A DNA stretch of 64,000 nucleotides from Noviherbaspirillum sp. L7-7A (GCF_019052805.1 NZ_JAHQRJ010000001.1:2666001-2730000), one strand, 5' to 3'. Shown: positions 25,450 to 35,561, numbered from the stretch's first letter. A program made the numbers and translations. Notes: generated by a model from the letters alone, not told the origin.

Positions 25450-26679
25450 ATGCCCGTTATCAAGCAACATATGCTGTCCGCCCTTGCTTTCCTTGCCCTG
25501 GGAATGGCAAGCCACACCGCGACCGCAGCCGGTCCCTATGCGCTGACCGATCTCGGCAGCCTGGGTGGCTGGGGCAGCACAAGTTATGGGCTCAACAATG
25601 CCGGGACGGTCGTCGGCAGCAGCGACACCGCCAGCGGCACCTCGCATGCGGCCGCCTGGCGCGGCGGCACGCCGCGCGACCTCGGCACATTGGGCGGCAG
25701 CTACAGCGTCGCCCATGACATCAACAATGCCGGCGTGATTGCCGGCTGGGCCGGCCTGGCGGGCGGGCGGCACGACCAGCCGCGCCACCCTGTGGCAGGG
25801 CGGCACGCCGACGCCGCTCGGCACGCTGGGCGGCAGCTATGCCGCGGCCTATGCCATCAACAACCGCAACCAGGCGGTCGGCATGAGCAGTACCGCCGGC
25901 AACGCCGCCAGCCGCGCCACGCTATGGAATGGCCAGCGCGCCCAGGACCTCGGCACCCCGGGCGGCACCTATGCAGCGCCCACGATATCAATGACCGAGG
26001 CAGGGTCGTCGGCTACAGCAGCACCGCCGGCGATGCCGCCAACCATGCAACGCTGTGGGAAGGCGGCCGCGCGATCGACCTCGGCACGCTGGGCGGTAGC
26101 GGCAGCAGCGCGCAAGCGGTCAACAGCGTGGGCCTGATCGCCGGCAGCAGCGACCTCGCTGGCGACCGCACGCAGCATGCGACGCTATGGCGCAATGGCG
26201 CCATCGTTGACCTCGGGGCACTGTCGAGCGATGGCATGAGCGGCGCGCTGGGCATCAATGCCCGCGGCCAGGTCGCGGGCTACAGCGGCTCGCCGTTTGG
26301 CGGCAGGCCGAATGCCACCCTGTGGGAAGATGGCCGGATCATCGATCTCAACGCCCTGGTGCAAAGCAGCGACCCGAACTTCCTGCTCTACCAGGCCAGT
26401 GACATCAATGACCCCGGACAGATCGCCGCCATCGGCATGAACAGCGACTTCCAGGCGCATGCCTATCGCCTGACACCGACGTTTACCACCCGCGGCGCCG
26501 ACGAACTGCTGAATGCCACGACGCTGGTCAAGGTTGTGGCCGGCGACGCTGCCGGCATGCCGCTGGACCAGGTTTTCGCGGTCGATGTCTGCGCCGTTCC
26601 GGAACCGGCCAGCGCGACACTGCTGGCCATGGGCCTGCTGGCCCTGCTGGCCGGCCGGGGGCAGGTGCTGCGGCGTTAG
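25450..26679 (+). CDS. Secreted HAF-repeat protein with PEP-CTERM anchor, containing two compensating frameshifts
   Basis: 409 codons are open. A signal peptide (about 1-27, ending ATAA) precedes HAF repeats with DLGSLGG, DLGTLGG and AATLWRNG-type segments. Between about 25757-25770 and 25972-25980 the HAF repeat pattern (ATLWQGG, LGTLGGSYAAAYAINN, ASRATLWNG) is found only in the next frame; before and after it is in the main frame. One extra G in the GCGGGCGGGCGG run and one missing G in GCAGCGCCC would explain both. The C-terminus is a PEP-CTERM sorting signal: VPEPASATLLAMGLLALL followed by RGQVLRR, so an exosortase elsewhere in the genome should process it. Confidence 0.8.
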   Translation: MPVIKQHMLSALAFLALGMASHTATAAGPYALTDLGSLGGWGSTSYGLNNAGTVVGSSDTASGTSHAAAWRGGTPRDLGTLGGSYSVAHDINNAGVIAGWAGLAGGRHDQPRHPVAGRHADAARHAGRQLCRGLCHQQPQPGGRHEQYRRQRRQPRHAMEWPARPGPRHPGRHLCSAHDINDRGRVVGYSSTAGDAANHATLWEGGRAIDLGTLGGSGSSAQAVNSVGLIAGSSDLAGDRTQHATLWRNGAIVDLGALSSDGMSGALGINARGQVAGYSGSPFGGRPNATLWEDGRIIDLNALVQSSDPNFLLYQASDINDPGQIAAIGMNSDFQAHAYRLTPTFTTRGADELLNATTLVKVVAGDAAGMPLDQVFAVDVCAVPEPASATLLAMGLLALLAGRGQVLRR

Positions 26680-26905
26680 GCGCCAGCCGAAGACAGGCAG
26701 CGCAGGCGTTCGCCGCATCGGCCCGGCGCCGCCTGCAGAGGAAGTGATGGCCGGGGATGATGATGCCCGGAGGCAGCGCTGCAGTGCAGTGCAGTCAGTG
26801 GCGCACATGGCAGTATCGCGCATGGCTTGCGCAGCCCTTGACCCTGCCATTGCGGGAAGGTTTAGAGTAGCTGCCTCGACATCACTGAAAGCGAAAGGAA
26901 GCACC

Positions 26906-27106
26906 ATGCTGCAATACACCGTCAACGACATGAGCTGCCAGCATTGCGTCAAGGCCATCACCGAGGCGGTGACGCAGGCCGCGCCGGGCGCCAGGGTGGA
27001 AGTGGACCTGGAGCGCCATCTGGTGCGGGTAGACCAGACCAGCGACGATGCCGCCGTGACCGACGCGATCCGCGAAGCGGGCTATACGCCGGTCGCCCAG
27101 CAATAA
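26906..27106 (+). CDS. copZ: Heavy-metal-associated domain protein (CopZ-like)
   Basis: 66 residues forming one HMA domain: MLQYTVNDMSCQHCVKAITEAV with the metal-binding CxxC (Cys12, Cys15 region) and the terminal DAIREAGYTPV. Single-domain proteins of this type act as cytoplasmic copper chaperones that deliver Cu(I) to P-type ATPases or the CueR/CsoR-type sensors. The AAAGGAAG ribosome-binding site fits the ATG at 26906. No copper ATPase is adjacent; the nearest is ccoI, 23 kb away. Confidence 0.85.
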   Translation: MLQYTVNDMSCQHCVKAITEAVTQAAPGARVEVDLERHLVRVDQTSDDAAVTDAIREAGYTPVAQQ

Positions 27107-27129
27107 CGCTGCCGGCCGGGCCCAAACAA

Positions 27130-27165
27130 AAAGCCGGTCAGCTCGCGCCGACCGGCTTCTTGCAT
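27130..27165 (-). terminator. Terminator of aspS (possibly bidirectional)
   Basis: AAGCCGGTC and GACCGGCTT flank a loop of ten bases. On the minus strand the stem is followed by TTTTTG, 29 bases after the aspS stop. On the plus strand the T-run is weaker, but it may also serve copZ. Confidence 0.8.
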
Positions 27166-27193
27166 TGCGCCCTCAGGACAGGACGCTACAGCA

Positions 27194-29002
27194 TCAGGAC
27201 TTGACCGATGGCTCGGCGTTGCGCAGGCGGATGTGCAACTCGCGCAATTGTTTCTCGTCGACTTCGGACGGCGCCTGGGTCAGCAGGCACTGGGCGCGCT
27301 GGGTCTTGGGGAAGGCAATCACGTCGCGGATCGATTCGGCGCCGGTCATCATGGTGACGATGCGGTCCAGGCCGAACGCCAGGCCGCCATGCGGCGGCGC
27401 GCCGTATTGCAGCGCGTCCAGCAGGAAGCCGAACTTCAGCTGCGCTTCCTCGGCATTGATCTTCAGCGCGCGGAACACCTTGCTCTGCACGTCGGCGCGA
27501 TGGATACGCACCGAGCCGCCGCCCAGTTCCCAGCCGTTCAGCACCATGTCGTAGGCCTGCGCGATGGCGCGGCCCGGATCGGTCTCGATGAAGTCCTCGT
27601 GGCCTTCCTTGGGCGCGGTGAACGGGTGATGCAGCGCCACCCAGCGGTCGCCCTCCTCGTCATGCTCGAACATCGGGAAGTCAACCACCCACAGCGGACG
27701 CCAGGCGTCTTCGAACAGGCCGGCCTTGCGGCCGAAGTCGCTGTGGCCGATCTTCACGCGCAGCGCGCCGATGGCGTCATTGACCACCTTGGCCTTGTCT
27801 GCGCCGAAGAAGATCAGGTCGCCGTCCTCGGCGCCGGTCTGCTCGATGATCTGGGCCAGCGCCGCGTCATGCAGGTTTTTCACGATCGGCGACTGCAGGC
27901 CATCGCGGCCGCGGGCCTTCTCGTTGACCTTGATGTAGGCCAGTCCCTTGGCGCCATAGATGCCGACGAACTGGGTGTAGGCGTCGATCTCGGAACGCGG
28001 CATCGCGCCGCCGCCCGGCACGCGCAGGCCGACCACGCGGCCGCCTTCCATGTTGGCCGCGCCCGAGAACACCTTGAAGTCCACGTCCTTCATCACCGCG
28101 GTCAGGTCGGTGAACTGCAGCCTGACGCGCATGTCGGGCTTGTCGGAGCCGTACAGCGCCATCGCGGTGGCGAAGTCCATCACCGGGAACGGGTTGGGCA
28201 GGTCGACATCCAGCGCATTCTTGAACACCAGGCGGATCATGTTCTCGAACAGGTCACGGATGTCCTGTTCCTTCATGAACGAGGTTTCGCAGTCGATCTG
28301 GGTGAATTCCGGCTGGCGGTCGGCGCGCAGGTCCTCGTCGCGGAAGCACTTGGTGATCTGGTAGTAGCGGTCGAAGTTGGCCACCATCAGCAGCTGCTTG
28401 AACAGCTGCGGCGACTGCGGCAGCGCGAAGAAGTGGCCCGGATTGACGCGCGACGGCACCAGGTAGTCGCGCGCGCCTTCCGGCGTGGACTTGGTCAGCA
28501 TCGGCGTCTCGATGTCGATGAAGCCGTTGGCATCGAGGAATTTGCGCACTTCCATCGTCACCTTGTAGCGCAGGCGCAGGTTGTTCTGCATCTGCGGACG
28601 GCGCAGGTCCAGCACGCGGTGTGTCAGGCGGGTGGTTTCCGAGAGGTTGTCGTCGTCGAGCTGGAACGGCGGCGTCACCGATGCGTTCAGCACTTCGAGT
28701 TCATGGCACAGCACCTCGATCGCGCCCGACTTCAGGTTGGCGTTGCCGGTGCCCTCGGGACGGCTGCGCACGATGCCGGTGATGCGCAGGCAGTACTCAT
28801 TACGCACCGATTCGGCGGCCTTGAAGACCTCGGCGCGGTCCGGGTCGCACACCACCTGAACCAGGCCCTCGCGGTCGCGCAGGTCGATGAAGATCACGCC
28901 GCCGTGGTCGCGCCGGCGATGCACCCAGCCGCACAGGCTGACGGTTTGGCCCAGCAACGCCTCGGTGGTGAGGCCGCAGTAATGAGTTCGCATAGAAGAC
29001 AT
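27194..29002 (-). CDS. aspS: Aspartate--tRNA ligase
   Basis: 602 residues of a bacterial-type class II synthetase. The N-terminal OB-fold anticodon-binding domain holds [22 protein letters not shown] (key: [10 protein letters not shown]). Class II motif 2 is in [18 protein letters not shown] and motif 3 in [14 protein letters not shown]; the GAD insertion domain lies between. Bacterial AspRS in Burkholderiales is often non-discriminating when no AsnRS is present; the sequence alone does not decide this. ATGs at 29002 and 28993 are both possible; the first has GGAA at a suitable distance. It starts two bases after the DUF502 gene. Confidence 0.98.
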   Translation of the reverse strand: MSSMRTHYCGLTTEALLGQTVSLCGWVHRRRDHGGVIFIDLRDREGLVQVVCDPDRAEVFKAAESVRNEYCLRITGIVRSRPEGTGNANLKSGAIEVLCHELEVLNASVTPPFQLDDDNLSETTRLTHRVLDLRRPQMQNNLRLRYKVTMEVRKFLDANGFIDIETPMLTKSTPEGARDYLVPSRVNPGHFFALPQSPQLFKQLLMVANFDRYYQITKCFRDEDLRADRQPEFTQIDCETSFMKEQDIRDLFENMIRLVFKNALDVDLPNPFPVMDFATAMALYGSDKPDMRVRLQFTDLTAVMKDVDFKVFSGAANMEGGRVVGLRVPGGGAMPRSEIDAYTQFVGIYGAKGLAYIKVNEKARGRDGLQSPIVKNLHDAALAQIIEQTGAEDGDLIFFGADKAKVVNDAIGALRVKIGHSDFGRKAGLFEDAWRPLWVVDFPMFEHDEEGDRWVALHHPFTAPKEGHEDFIETDPGRAIAQAYDMVLNGWELGGGSVRIHRADVQSKVFRALKINAEEAQLKFGFLLDALQYGAPPHGGLAFGLDRIVTMMTGAESIRDVIAFPKTQRAQCLLTQAPSEVDEKQLRELHIRLRNAEPSVKS

Positions 29003-29004
29003 AG

Positions 29005-29676
29005 TCAGTTTCCAGTTTCAGTTTGCTTTGCTTGATGCCGGTCGGTCGCGTCGACCTTGGCCGGATCGATGATCAGTTTCTTTTCAAAGTGCTCGGGCGA
29101 TACCACGCCCATGGACACGATGTATTTCAGCGCCTCGTCGACATTCATGTCGAGCTCGATGGTGTCGGCCCGCGGCACCATCAGGAAAAACCCGGAGGTC
29201 GGGTTGGGCGTGGTCGGTATGTAGATGCTGACATAGTCGCCCTGGAGATGATTGCGCACGTCGCCGCCCGGCACGCCGGTCAGGAAGGCGATGGTCCAGC
29301 TGCCCTGGCGCGGATACTGCACCAGAAGCGCCTTGCGGAAGGCGTTGCCCGACGACGAGAACAGCGTGTCGGACACCTGCTTGACGCTGGAATAGATCGA
29401 GCGCACCACGGGAATGCGGGTCAGCATCCCTTCCCAGAGCCAGACGATGCGCTTGCCGATGAAGTTGCGGGTGGCAAGGCCGGTCAGGAAGATGAACAGC
29501 AGCGTCAGGATGGTGCCGAGGCCGGGAATGTGGAACCCGACCACCGCTTCCGGCCGCCAGCGCTCCGGCAGCAGCAGCAGCGACTGGTCCATGGTGCTGA
29601 TGATCAGGTTGAGCACCCAGATCGTGATGGCCAGGGGCACCAGGATCAGCAGGCCGGTGACGAAATATTTGCGCAT
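29005..29676 (-). CDS. DUF502-family membrane protein
   Basis: 223 residues. Two membrane helices (about 5-27 and 53-76) are followed by the conserved family core [19 protein letters not shown] and [27 protein letters not shown]. The biochemical function is unknown; homologues are widespread in bacteria and plants (where related proteins were named COV for effects on vein patterning). It lies between fmdB-like and aspS genes in one operon, a layout conserved in betaproteobacteria. Confidence 0.9.
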   Translation of the reverse strand: MRKYFVTGLLILVPLAITIWVLNLIISTMDQSLLLLPERWRPEAVVGFHIPGLGTILTLLFIFLTGLATRNFIGKRIVWLWEGMLTRIPVVRSIYSSVKQVSDTLFSSSGNAFRKALLVQYPRQGSWTIAFLTGVPGGDVRNHLQGDYVSIYIPTTPNPTSGFFLMVPRADTIELDMNVDEALKYIVSMGVVSPEHFEKKLIIDPAKVDATDRHQAKQTETGN

Positions 29677-29715
29677 GGAGGGCGGCTCAGCGGGCGATTG
29701 CGCAGGCGGCGCGCA

Positions 29716-30009
29716 TCATTCCGACGAGCCGCTGCCGGCGGCCGGCGCCGGCGCGGCCGGGGCCGCCTCGGACTTGGCTTCGCTCTTTGCCGCGCCGGAC
29801 GTGGCGGGCGCGGCGGTGCCGCCCGAGCCGCCGCGGAAATCGGTCACATACCAGCCGGAGCCCTTGAGCTGGAAACCGGCGGCGGTCACCTGCTTCCTGA
29901 ACTCGGCCTTGCCGCATGACGGGCATTGGGTCAGCGGGGCATCGGACATTTTCTGAAGAACATCCTTGGCAAAACCACACGCTTCGCAGCGATATGCATA
30001 AATCGGCAT
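29716..30009 (-). CDS. FmdB-family zinc ribbon protein
   Basis: 97 residues. The N-terminal half is a small zinc ribbon: MPIYAYRCEACG with CxxC, then CPSCGKAEFRK with the second CxxC. The C-terminal half is low-complexity Ala/Ser/Pro/Glu. The family is named after a putative formamidase regulator, but its function is not established. The ATG at 30009 is chosen because MPIYxYxC is the family N-terminus. First gene of the fmdB-DUF502-aspS operon. Confidence 0.88.
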   Translation of the reverse strand: MPIYAYRCEACGFAKDVLQKMSDAPLTQCPSCGKAEFRKQVTAAGFQLKGSGWYVTDFRGGSGGTAAPATSGAAKSEAKSEAAPAAPAPAAGSGSSE

Positions 30010-30075
30010 GAAAATTCCCTGCAAAAATCATCCAAAACCCTGAATTATAGAGGGTTTCACAGTGCCACCGCAGGT

Positions 30076-31584
30076 TTATCGCGGAACCGTCGCCCCGGTC
30101 GTGGCGCGGGTGTATTGCGGCAGCAGCGAGCCCAGCAGCATGCCGGCAAAACTGGCCAGGAGGCCCGCCAGTTGCGGCGGCCAGATCGAGTCGCCGCCGA
30201 AGCGCTCCATCAGCAGCCAGGTCGCCAGTCCGCCGATGACGGCGCACAGCGCGCCCTGGTTGCTTGCGCCCTTCCAGTACAGGCCCATCACCAGCGGCAC
30301 GAAGGCGGTTACCAGCGTGACCTTGTAGGCGTTGCCCACCATGTCGTAGATAGGGGTGCCCTGCGACACCAGCGCGAAGATCGTCACGACAACCGCAAAG
30401 CAGACCACCACCAGCCGGGTCGCCAGCAGCATCTGCCTGTCATTCATCGGAAAGATTTCGCGCAGCACGTTCTCGGTCAGGGTGATGCTGGGCGCCAGCA
30501 GCATCTGCCTGTCATTCATCGGAAAGATTTCGCGCAGCACGTTCTCGGTCAGGGTGATGCTGGGCGCCAGCAGCGTGCCGCTGGCGGTCGACATGATGGC
30601 CGACAGCAGCGCGCCGAAGAACATCACCTGGGCAAATACCGGCGTGTTGTTCAGGATCAGCGTCGGCAGGATCATCTGGGCATCGCTCTCGATCAGCGCG
30701 TCCACCATCTTCGGGTCGATCACATAGGCGGAATAGGCCAGGAACATGGGCACGAAGGCGAACAGGAAATACAGCGCGCCGCCGGACAGCGAGCCGGCCG
30801 CGCCCACGCCTTCCGAGCGGGCCGACATCACCCGCTGGAATACGTCCTGCTGCGGGATCGAGCCAAACATCATGGTCACCAGCGCGCCGGCGAAGGCCAG
30901 CAACTCCCTGGCGGTGAGTGCCGGCGCGATATGGAACTTGCCGGCCGCGGCCGCATGCGCCACCACCTGCTGCGCGCCGCCGGCCATGCCCGAGACCAGG
31001 TAGGCGATGTACAGCAGGCCGATCACGATGATGGTCATCTGGAAGAAGTCGGTCAGCGCGACCGACCACATGCCGCCAAACAGGGTGTACAGCAGCACGA
31101 TGGCCGAGCCGATGCACATGCCGACCGGCATGGAAACGGCGCCCTGCGACAGCACGTTGAACACCAGGCCGAGCGCGGTGATCTGGGCCGACACCCAGCC
31201 CAGATAGGATGCCACGATGCACAGCGACACCAGCACCTCGACGGTACGGCTGTAGCGCTGGCGGTAGTAGTCGCCGATGGTCAGCAGATTCATCCGGTAC
31301 AGCTTGCGTGCAAAGAACAGGCCGACCAGCACCAGGCACATCGATGCGCCGAACGGGTCTTCGATCACGCCGCGCAGGCCGTCCTTGACGAACTTGGCCG
31401 GAATGCCGAGCACGGTTTCCGAGCCGAACCAGGTCGCGAACACGGTCGCGATCACGATATACAGCGGCAGCGAGCGGCCAGCCACCGCATAGTCGCCGGA
31501 TGTCTTGACCCGGCGCGCCGCGAACAGGCCGATGGCAACCGAGACGGCCAGGTAAAGGATGACGAAAACAGTCAGCGTGGTCAT
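30076..31584 (-). CDS. Sodium:solute symporter with a 24-residue internal duplication
   Basis: 502 residues with about thirteen hydrophobic segments, SSS family (transporters of proline, pantothenate, acetate and similar solutes). Motifs include AGRSLPLYIVIATVFATWFG, GDYYRQRYSRTVE and the sodium-site helix FGALLSAIMSTASGTLLAPS. A 24-residue block (from LLAPSITLTENV to FPMNDRQM) is repeated exactly in tandem, because 72 bases are duplicated (30421-30564, period 72). Without one copy the length, 478 residues, is usual for the family. The duplication falls just after the conserved sodium-binding helix, so activity may be affected. The solute is not predictable. Confidence 0.87.
   Translation of the reverse strand: MTTLTVFVILYLAVSVAIGLFAARRVKTSGDYAVAGRSLPLYIVIATVFATWFGSETVLGIPAKFVKDGLRGVIEDPFGASMCLVLVGLFFARKLYRMNLLTIGDYYRQRYSRTVEVLVSLCIVASYLGWVSAQITALGLVFNVLSQGAVSMPVGMCIGSAIVLLYTLFGGMWSVALTDFFQMTIIVIGLLYIAYLVSGMAGGAQQVVAHAAAAGKFHIAPALTARELLAFAGALVTMMFGSIPQQDVFQRVMSARSEGVGAAGSLSGGALYFLFAFVPMFLAYSAYVIDPKMVDALIESDAQMILPTLILNNTPVFAQVMFFGALLSAIMSTASGTLLAPSITLTENVLREIFPMNDRQMLLAPSITLTENVLREIFPMNDRQMLLATRLVVVCFAVVVTIFALVSQGTPIYDMVGNAYKVTLVTAFVPLVMGLYWKGASNQGALCAVIGGLATWLLMERFGGDSIWPPQLAGLLASFAGMLLGSLLPQYTRATTGATVPR
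30421..30574. repeat. Perfect 72-bp in-frame tandem duplication inside the symporter gene
   Basis: Bases 30421-30502 match 30493-30574 without a mismatch (82 bases at a shift of 72). The unit encodes 24 residues, so the frame is kept. The absence of any divergence indicates a very recent event or an assembly artefact. Confidence 0.95.
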
Positions 31585-31680
31585 GGCATGAACGCTTTGA
31601 ATGAAAAGTCCGGAATTATAGCCTCATGGCAACGCCATGGATTCCAGTGCATGGCGAAACCGATTGCGGCAAACCGCCGC

Positions 31681-33252
31681 CTACTCGATCAGGTAATACC
31701 AGCGCATCAGGAACTGCACAAGCACCACGCCCGCTGCCAGGCCGCCGCCGAAATACACGGCCACGCCCAGCAGCATATTGGTGCGCTTCTGCTCGGCCAG
31801 GACCCGCTTCAGCAAATCCGCATTTTCCTGCAGCGCATGGCCCTTGGCTTCCTGCAGTGCCTGCACCGCCAGACGCGGCAGCTGCGGCAGCAGCTGGCTA
31901 TAGCGCGGCGCTTCCTCGCGCAGCTTTTCCAGCAGGCCGCGCCAGCCTATCTGCTCGCTCATCCAGCGCTCCAGGTAAGGACGCGCGGTTTTCCAGAGGT
32001 CGAGATCGGGGTCGAGCTGGCGGCCCAGGCCCTCGATGTTGAGCAGGGTTTTCTGCAGCAGCACCAGTTGCGGCTGCACTTCCACGTTGAAGCGGCGCGA
32101 GGTCTGGAACAGGCGCAGCAGCACCTGGCCGAAGGAAATGTCGCGCAGCGGCCGGTCGAAGATGGGCTCGCAGCAGGCGCGCACCGCGGCCTCCAGCTCG
32201 TCCACCCGGGTTTCCTTCGGCGCCCAGCCGGATTCGATATGGGCCTCGGCCACCCGCTTGTAGTCGCGCCGGAAGAAGGCGAGGAAGTTCTGCGACAGGT
32301 AATCCTTGTCGAAATCGGTCAGGGTGCCGACGATGCCGAAGTCCAGCGCGATATAGCTGCCGAAGGTTTCCGGCGCGACCGACACCAGGATGTTGCCGGG
32401 ATGCATGTCGGCATGGAAGAAGCCGTCGCGAAACACCTGGGTGAAGAAGATTTCCACGCCGTCGCTGGAGAGCTTCTTCAAGTCCACGCCCTCGGCCAGC
32501 AGGCGGTCGATCTGGGAAATCGGGATGCCGTGCATGCGCTCCATCGTGATCACCGATTCCGAGCAGAAGTCCCAGTACATTTCCGGCACCAGCAGCATCT
32601 TCGATTCGGCGAAATTGCGCCGCAGCTGGCTGCCGTTGGCGGCCTCGCGCATCAGGTCCAGCTCGTCGTGCAGATACTTGTCGAACTCCGCCACCACCTG
32701 GCGCGGCTTGAGGCGGCGGCCATCGGCCCAGAAGCGCTCGACCCAGCCGGCCACGATATGCATCAGGGCCACGTCCTCGTCGATAGTCTTCTTCATGTTC
32801 GGGCGCAGCACCTTGACCGCGACCTCGGTGCCGTTGCGCAGCCTGGCGAAATGCACCTGGGCGATCGAGGCCGAGGCCACCGGCTTGCGGTCGAACCAGG
32901 CAAACAGCTGGTCGGGATGGGCGCCCAGCGAGCGCACGATCTGGGCGATGGCCAGGTCGGAATCGAATGGCGGCACCCGGTCCTGCAGCAGCGCCAGCTC
33001 GTTGGCGATGTCGGGCGGCATCAGGTCGCGCCGGGTCGACAGCACCTGGCCGAACTTCACGAAGATCGGGCCCAGCTCTTCCAGCGCGCGCCGCAGCCGT
33101 TCGCCGCGCGGCGCGCTGATGTCGCGCCAGAACAGCAGCCGGTTGGTCAGCAATGCAATGCGCGGCGTCACGCCCGACATCGCGATATTGTCCAGGCCAT
33201 AGCGCAGCGCGACCGACAGAATCTTGAAAACCCGCAGCAGCCTCCGGATCAT
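31681..33252 (-). CDS. ubiB: Ubiquinone biosynthesis kinase-like protein UbiB
   Basis: 523 residues. UbiB is an atypical ABC1/ADCK-family ATPase needed for coenzyme Q synthesis at the membrane. Visible motifs: the KxGQ-type helix [21 protein letters not shown], the alanine-rich nucleotide loop [18 protein letters not shown] with the conserved lysine, [11 protein letters not shown] and LDFGIVGTL (the DFG equivalent). Two C-terminal hydrophobic helices (about residues 485-520) anchor it. The ATG overlaps the ubiJ stop by four bases. Confidence 0.96.
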   Translation of the reverse strand: MIRRLLRVFKILSVALRYGLDNIAMSGVTPRIALLTNRLLFWRDISAPRGERLRRALEELGPIFVKFGQVLSTRRDLMPPDIANELALLQDRVPPFDSDLAIAQIVRSLGAHPDQLFAWFDRKPVASASIAQVHFARLRNGTEVAVKVLRPNMKKTIDEDVALMHIVAGWVERFWADGRRLKPRQVVAEFDKYLHDELDLMREAANGSQLRRNFAESKMLLVPEMYWDFCSESVITMERMHGIPISQIDRLLAEGVDLKKLSSDGVEIFFTQVFRDGFFHADMHPGNILVSVAPETFGSYIALDFGIVGTLTDFDKDYLSQNFLAFFRRDYKRVAEAHIESGWAPKETRVDELEAAVRACCEPIFDRPLRDISFGQVLLRLFQTSRRFNVEVQPQLVLLQKTLLNIEGLGRQLDPDLDLWKTARPYLERWMSEQIGWRGLLEKLREEAPRYSQLLPQLPRLAVQALQEAKGHALQENADLLKRVLAEQKRTNMLLGVAVYFGGGLAAGVVLVQFLMRWYYLIE

Positions 33253-33824
33253 GCCAGCCCTCCGCGCAGGCGCTCGATGCGCTTGGCCAGGCGCTCGACA
33301 TCGTCGCGCAGTTCGGCCACGTCGGCGCTGAAGCCGGTCACGGCTTCCGGCCGCACCAGCAGCGGCTGCTCTTCCAGGAAGTACTCGGCGACGTTTTCCT
33401 CGATGCGGCGGCGGGTGGACTGGGCGGCGCCGAACACGGCGCGGCCACCGGCGACGATGCGGCGGGCGGCGATGTCGCCCACCAGCCGCGCCAGGTCGTC
33501 CTCGGCTTCCCAGCGCACGCCCTGGGCGACCTGCGACACCACGTTGGCGAACTCGGCGTCGCCTTCCACCTGCACATAGGAAAAGGCGCGCTCGCGGTTT
33601 TGCATCATCAGCGGCAGGTCGGAAAGCTTCATGCGGATGGTGACATTGGCCGATGCATCGGGCGCGTCTTCCACCAGGCCGTCAGCGGCAATGCGCAGCT
33701 GCACGGCCACCAGGCCGGTGTCGATGCGCGCGACCTTGCCGGCATGCAGGGCCAGCTTCCGGCCGGCCCAGGCTTCCTGCACGAGCAGATGATTGATGAT
33801 GGCGGGAAATGGAGAGGGAATCAT
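33249..33824 (-). CDS. ubiJ: Ubiquinone biosynthesis accessory factor UbiJ
   Basis: 191 residues. An SCP2-like lipid-binding domain covers the N-terminal two thirds ([11 protein letters not shown]-like strand, [25 protein letters not shown] in parts: [16 protein letters not shown]), and the C-terminus ends in a coiled coil ([20 protein letters not shown]). UbiJ binds ubiquinone intermediates and organises the soluble Ubi complex with UbiK. It lies directly upstream of ubiB with a four-base overlap, the standard ubiE-ubiJ-ubiB order, here with a Tim44-domain gene inserted. Confidence 0.9.
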   Translation of the reverse strand: MIPSPFPAIINHLLVQEAWAGRKLALHAGKVARIDTGLVAVQLRIAADGLVEDAPDASANVTIRMKLSDLPLMMQNRERAFSYVQVEGDAEFANVVSQVAQGVRWEAEDDLARLVGDIAARRIVAGGRAVFGAAQSTRRRIEENVAEYFLEEQPLLVRPEAVTGFSADVAELRDDVERLAKRIERLRGGLA

Positions 33825-33833
33825 GAACGGTCA

Positions 33834-33870
33834 AAAAGAAACCGCCCGTGAGGTTTCACGGGCGGTTTGG
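33834..33870 (-). terminator. Terminator after the Tim44-domain gene
   Basis: AAACCGCCCGTGA and TCACGGGCGGTTT form a 13-base stem with loop AAC/CTC region; on the minus strand TTTCTTTTTG follows. It stands between the Tim44-domain gene and ubiJ, so ubiJB may have their own promoter. Confidence 0.85.
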
Positions 33871-33902
33871 AGTTTAGCAGTTGCTATAAAAGACGTGTTT
33901 GC

Positions 33903-34820
33903 TCACGACAAGGAGAGTTGCTGAATGCCGGCCAGCACCCAGCCGCCCTGCCCCGACTTCGGCTTGGACAGGTTCCAGACTTCGGCGAACTCGGCGGCCG
34001 ACGCATCCGGCGCTTCCTTGATCAGGCCGGAAAACTTCACGCTGGCCAGGTAGTCATGGTTGCCGCTCTCGATGCCCAGCAGTTCGGCATTGAGCTGCAC
34101 CACGTCGGTGACATTGAGCGCCGCGCCGCGTTCCTCGATCTGCATGCGCAGTTCGGCGAACATTTCCGGGTTGGTGAATTCGCGAATGTCATTCACGTCG
34201 CCCTTGTCCCAGGCATCCTGCAGGCGCAGGAAGTAGCTCTTGGCATGGCGCAGGAAGGCCGGCACGTCGAAGTCGGCCGGCACGCCCCAGGGCGCGGCTG
34301 CGGTTGCAGCAGTGGCAGTGGCGGCAGCCGCGCCGGCCGCCGGCACCGACTGCGGAGTGGACTGCACGCCGGAACCGATCTCGGGCGTGGTGTTGCGGGC
34401 ATAGCCGCCTGCCATCGCCGGACTGACGCTGTCCTTGCGGCGGAACAGGCGCAGGATGAACATCAGCGCCATGGCCAGCAGCGCCACCGTCAGCACGGTG
34501 CCGATCACGCTGGCCAGCGCGCCGCCGATGCCGAGATGCGACAGCAGCGCGCCCAGACCCAGGCCCAGCAGGGCGCCGCCCAGCATGCCGCGCCACGGGC
34601 TGGCAGGGCGGGTGGCCGGCGCGGCTGCCGGCGGCGTGGCCGGACGCGGCGCGGCCTGCTGCATCGGCGCGCTCTGCGGCGAGGAAGGAACGGAACGGCT
34701 TACGCCCTGCGACTGCCGACCGAAGGAACCGCCGCCGCCAAGGCGCTTGGCATCGGCCTCGACCGCCACCATCGACAGCGTGCTGGCGACCAGCATCATC
34801 ATGACCAGATACTTTTTCAT
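33903..34820 (-). CDS. Tim44-like domain membrane protein
   Basis: 305 residues. A signal or anchor helix occupies residues 1-24, followed by a Gly/Ser/Pro/Ala-rich region (GGGSFGRQSQGVSR), two hydrophobic segments (about 85-120) and a C-terminal Tim44 domain (about 180-300) with FLRHAKSYFLRLQDAWDKGD and LREFTNPEMF-type residues. Bacterial proteins of this type occur near ubiE or ubiJ in Burkholderiales. Their function is not known; the domain in mitochondria recruits import motors and binds membranes. Confidence 0.87.
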   Translation of the reverse strand: MKKYLVMMMLVASTLSMVAVEADAKRLGGGGSFGRQSQGVSRSVPSSPQSAPMQQAAPRPATPPAAAPATRPASPWRGMLGGALLGLGLGALLSHLGIGGALASVIGTVLTVALLAMALMFILRLFRRKDSVSPAMAGGYARNTTPEIGSGVQSTPQSVPAAGAAAATATAATAAAPWGVPADFDVPAFLRHAKSYFLRLQDAWDKGDVNDIREFTNPEMFAELRMQIEERGAALNVTDVVQLNAELLGIESGNHDYLASVKFSGLIKEAPDASAAEFAEVWNLSKPKSGQGGWVLAGIQQLSLS

Positions 34821-34829
34821 TTCAGGCTC

Positions 34830-35561
34830 CTAGAGTTTGATGCCGGTATGCAGCGCAGCCACGCCGGCAGTCAGGTTGTAGTACTCGACACGTTCCAAAC
34901 CTGCGTCCTGCATCATCTTTTTCAAGGTGTCCTGGTCCGGATGCATGCGGATCGACTCGGCCAGGTAGCGGTAGCTTTCGGCATCGTTGGCGATGCGCTT
35001 GCCCAGCCAGGGCAGGACGGAAAACGAATAGACATCATACGGCTTCTTCAGCGGCTCCCAGACCTTGGAAAATTCCAGCACCAGCAGCTTGCCGCCGGGC
35101 TTGAGCACGCGCCGCATCTCGGCCAGCGCCGCGTCCTTGTGGGTCATGTTGCGCAGGCCGAAGGCGACGCTGACGCGGTCGAAGTAATTGTCGGGAAACG
35201 GCAGGCGCTCGGCGTCGCACAGCAGCACCGGGTTGGTCAGGCCGTTGTTGATCAGCCGGTCGCGGCCCACGCGCAGCATCGATTCATTGATGTCGGTCAG
35301 CCAGACTTCGCCGGTCGGGCCGGCCTGCCGGGCAAAGGCCTTGGCCAGGTCGCCGGTGCCGCCGGCGATGTCGAGCACCTTGAAGCCCGGCCGCACGCCC
35401 GCCTGGGCGATGGTGAACGCCTTCCAGATGCGATGCAGGCCGGCCGACATCAGGTCATTCATCACGTCGTACTTGGCGGCGACCGAGTGGAAGACCTCGG
35501 CGACCTTGTGCACCTTGTCTTCTTCCTGGACGGTCTGATAGCCGAAATGGGTCTGGGTCAT
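34830..35561 (-). CDS. ubiE: Ubiquinone/menaquinone methyltransferase UbiE
   Basis: 243 residues. UbiE is the SAM-dependent C-methyltransferase of ubiquinone (and menaquinone) synthesis. Motifs: [21 protein letters not shown], the SAM site [36 protein letters not shown] (key: AFGLRNMT) and [16 protein letters not shown]. The ATG at 35561 gives the usual length. It begins the ubiE-Tim44-ubiJ-ubiB series on the minus strand. Confidence 0.97.
   Translation of the reverse strand: MTQTHFGYQTVQEEDKVHKVAEVFHSVAAKYDVMNDLMSAGLHRIWKAFTIAQAGVRPGFKVLDIAGGTGDLAKAFARQAGPTGEVWLTDINESMLRVGRDRLINNGLTNPVLLCDAERLPFPDNYFDRVSVAFGLRNMTHKDAALAEMRRVLKPGGKLLVLEFSKVWEPLKKPYDVYSFSVLPWLGKRIANDAESYRYLAESIRMHPDQDTLKKMMQDAGLERVEYYNLTAGVAALHTGIKL

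Noticed and set aside
29926-33579. A plus-strand open frame of 1217 codons
   Set aside because: It runs antisense across fmdB-like, symporter, ubiB and ubiJ genes. Its composition (His, Gln, Arg, Ala-rich) is what the complementary phase of GC-rich genes gives, and it shows no domain, while the minus-strand proteins are clear.
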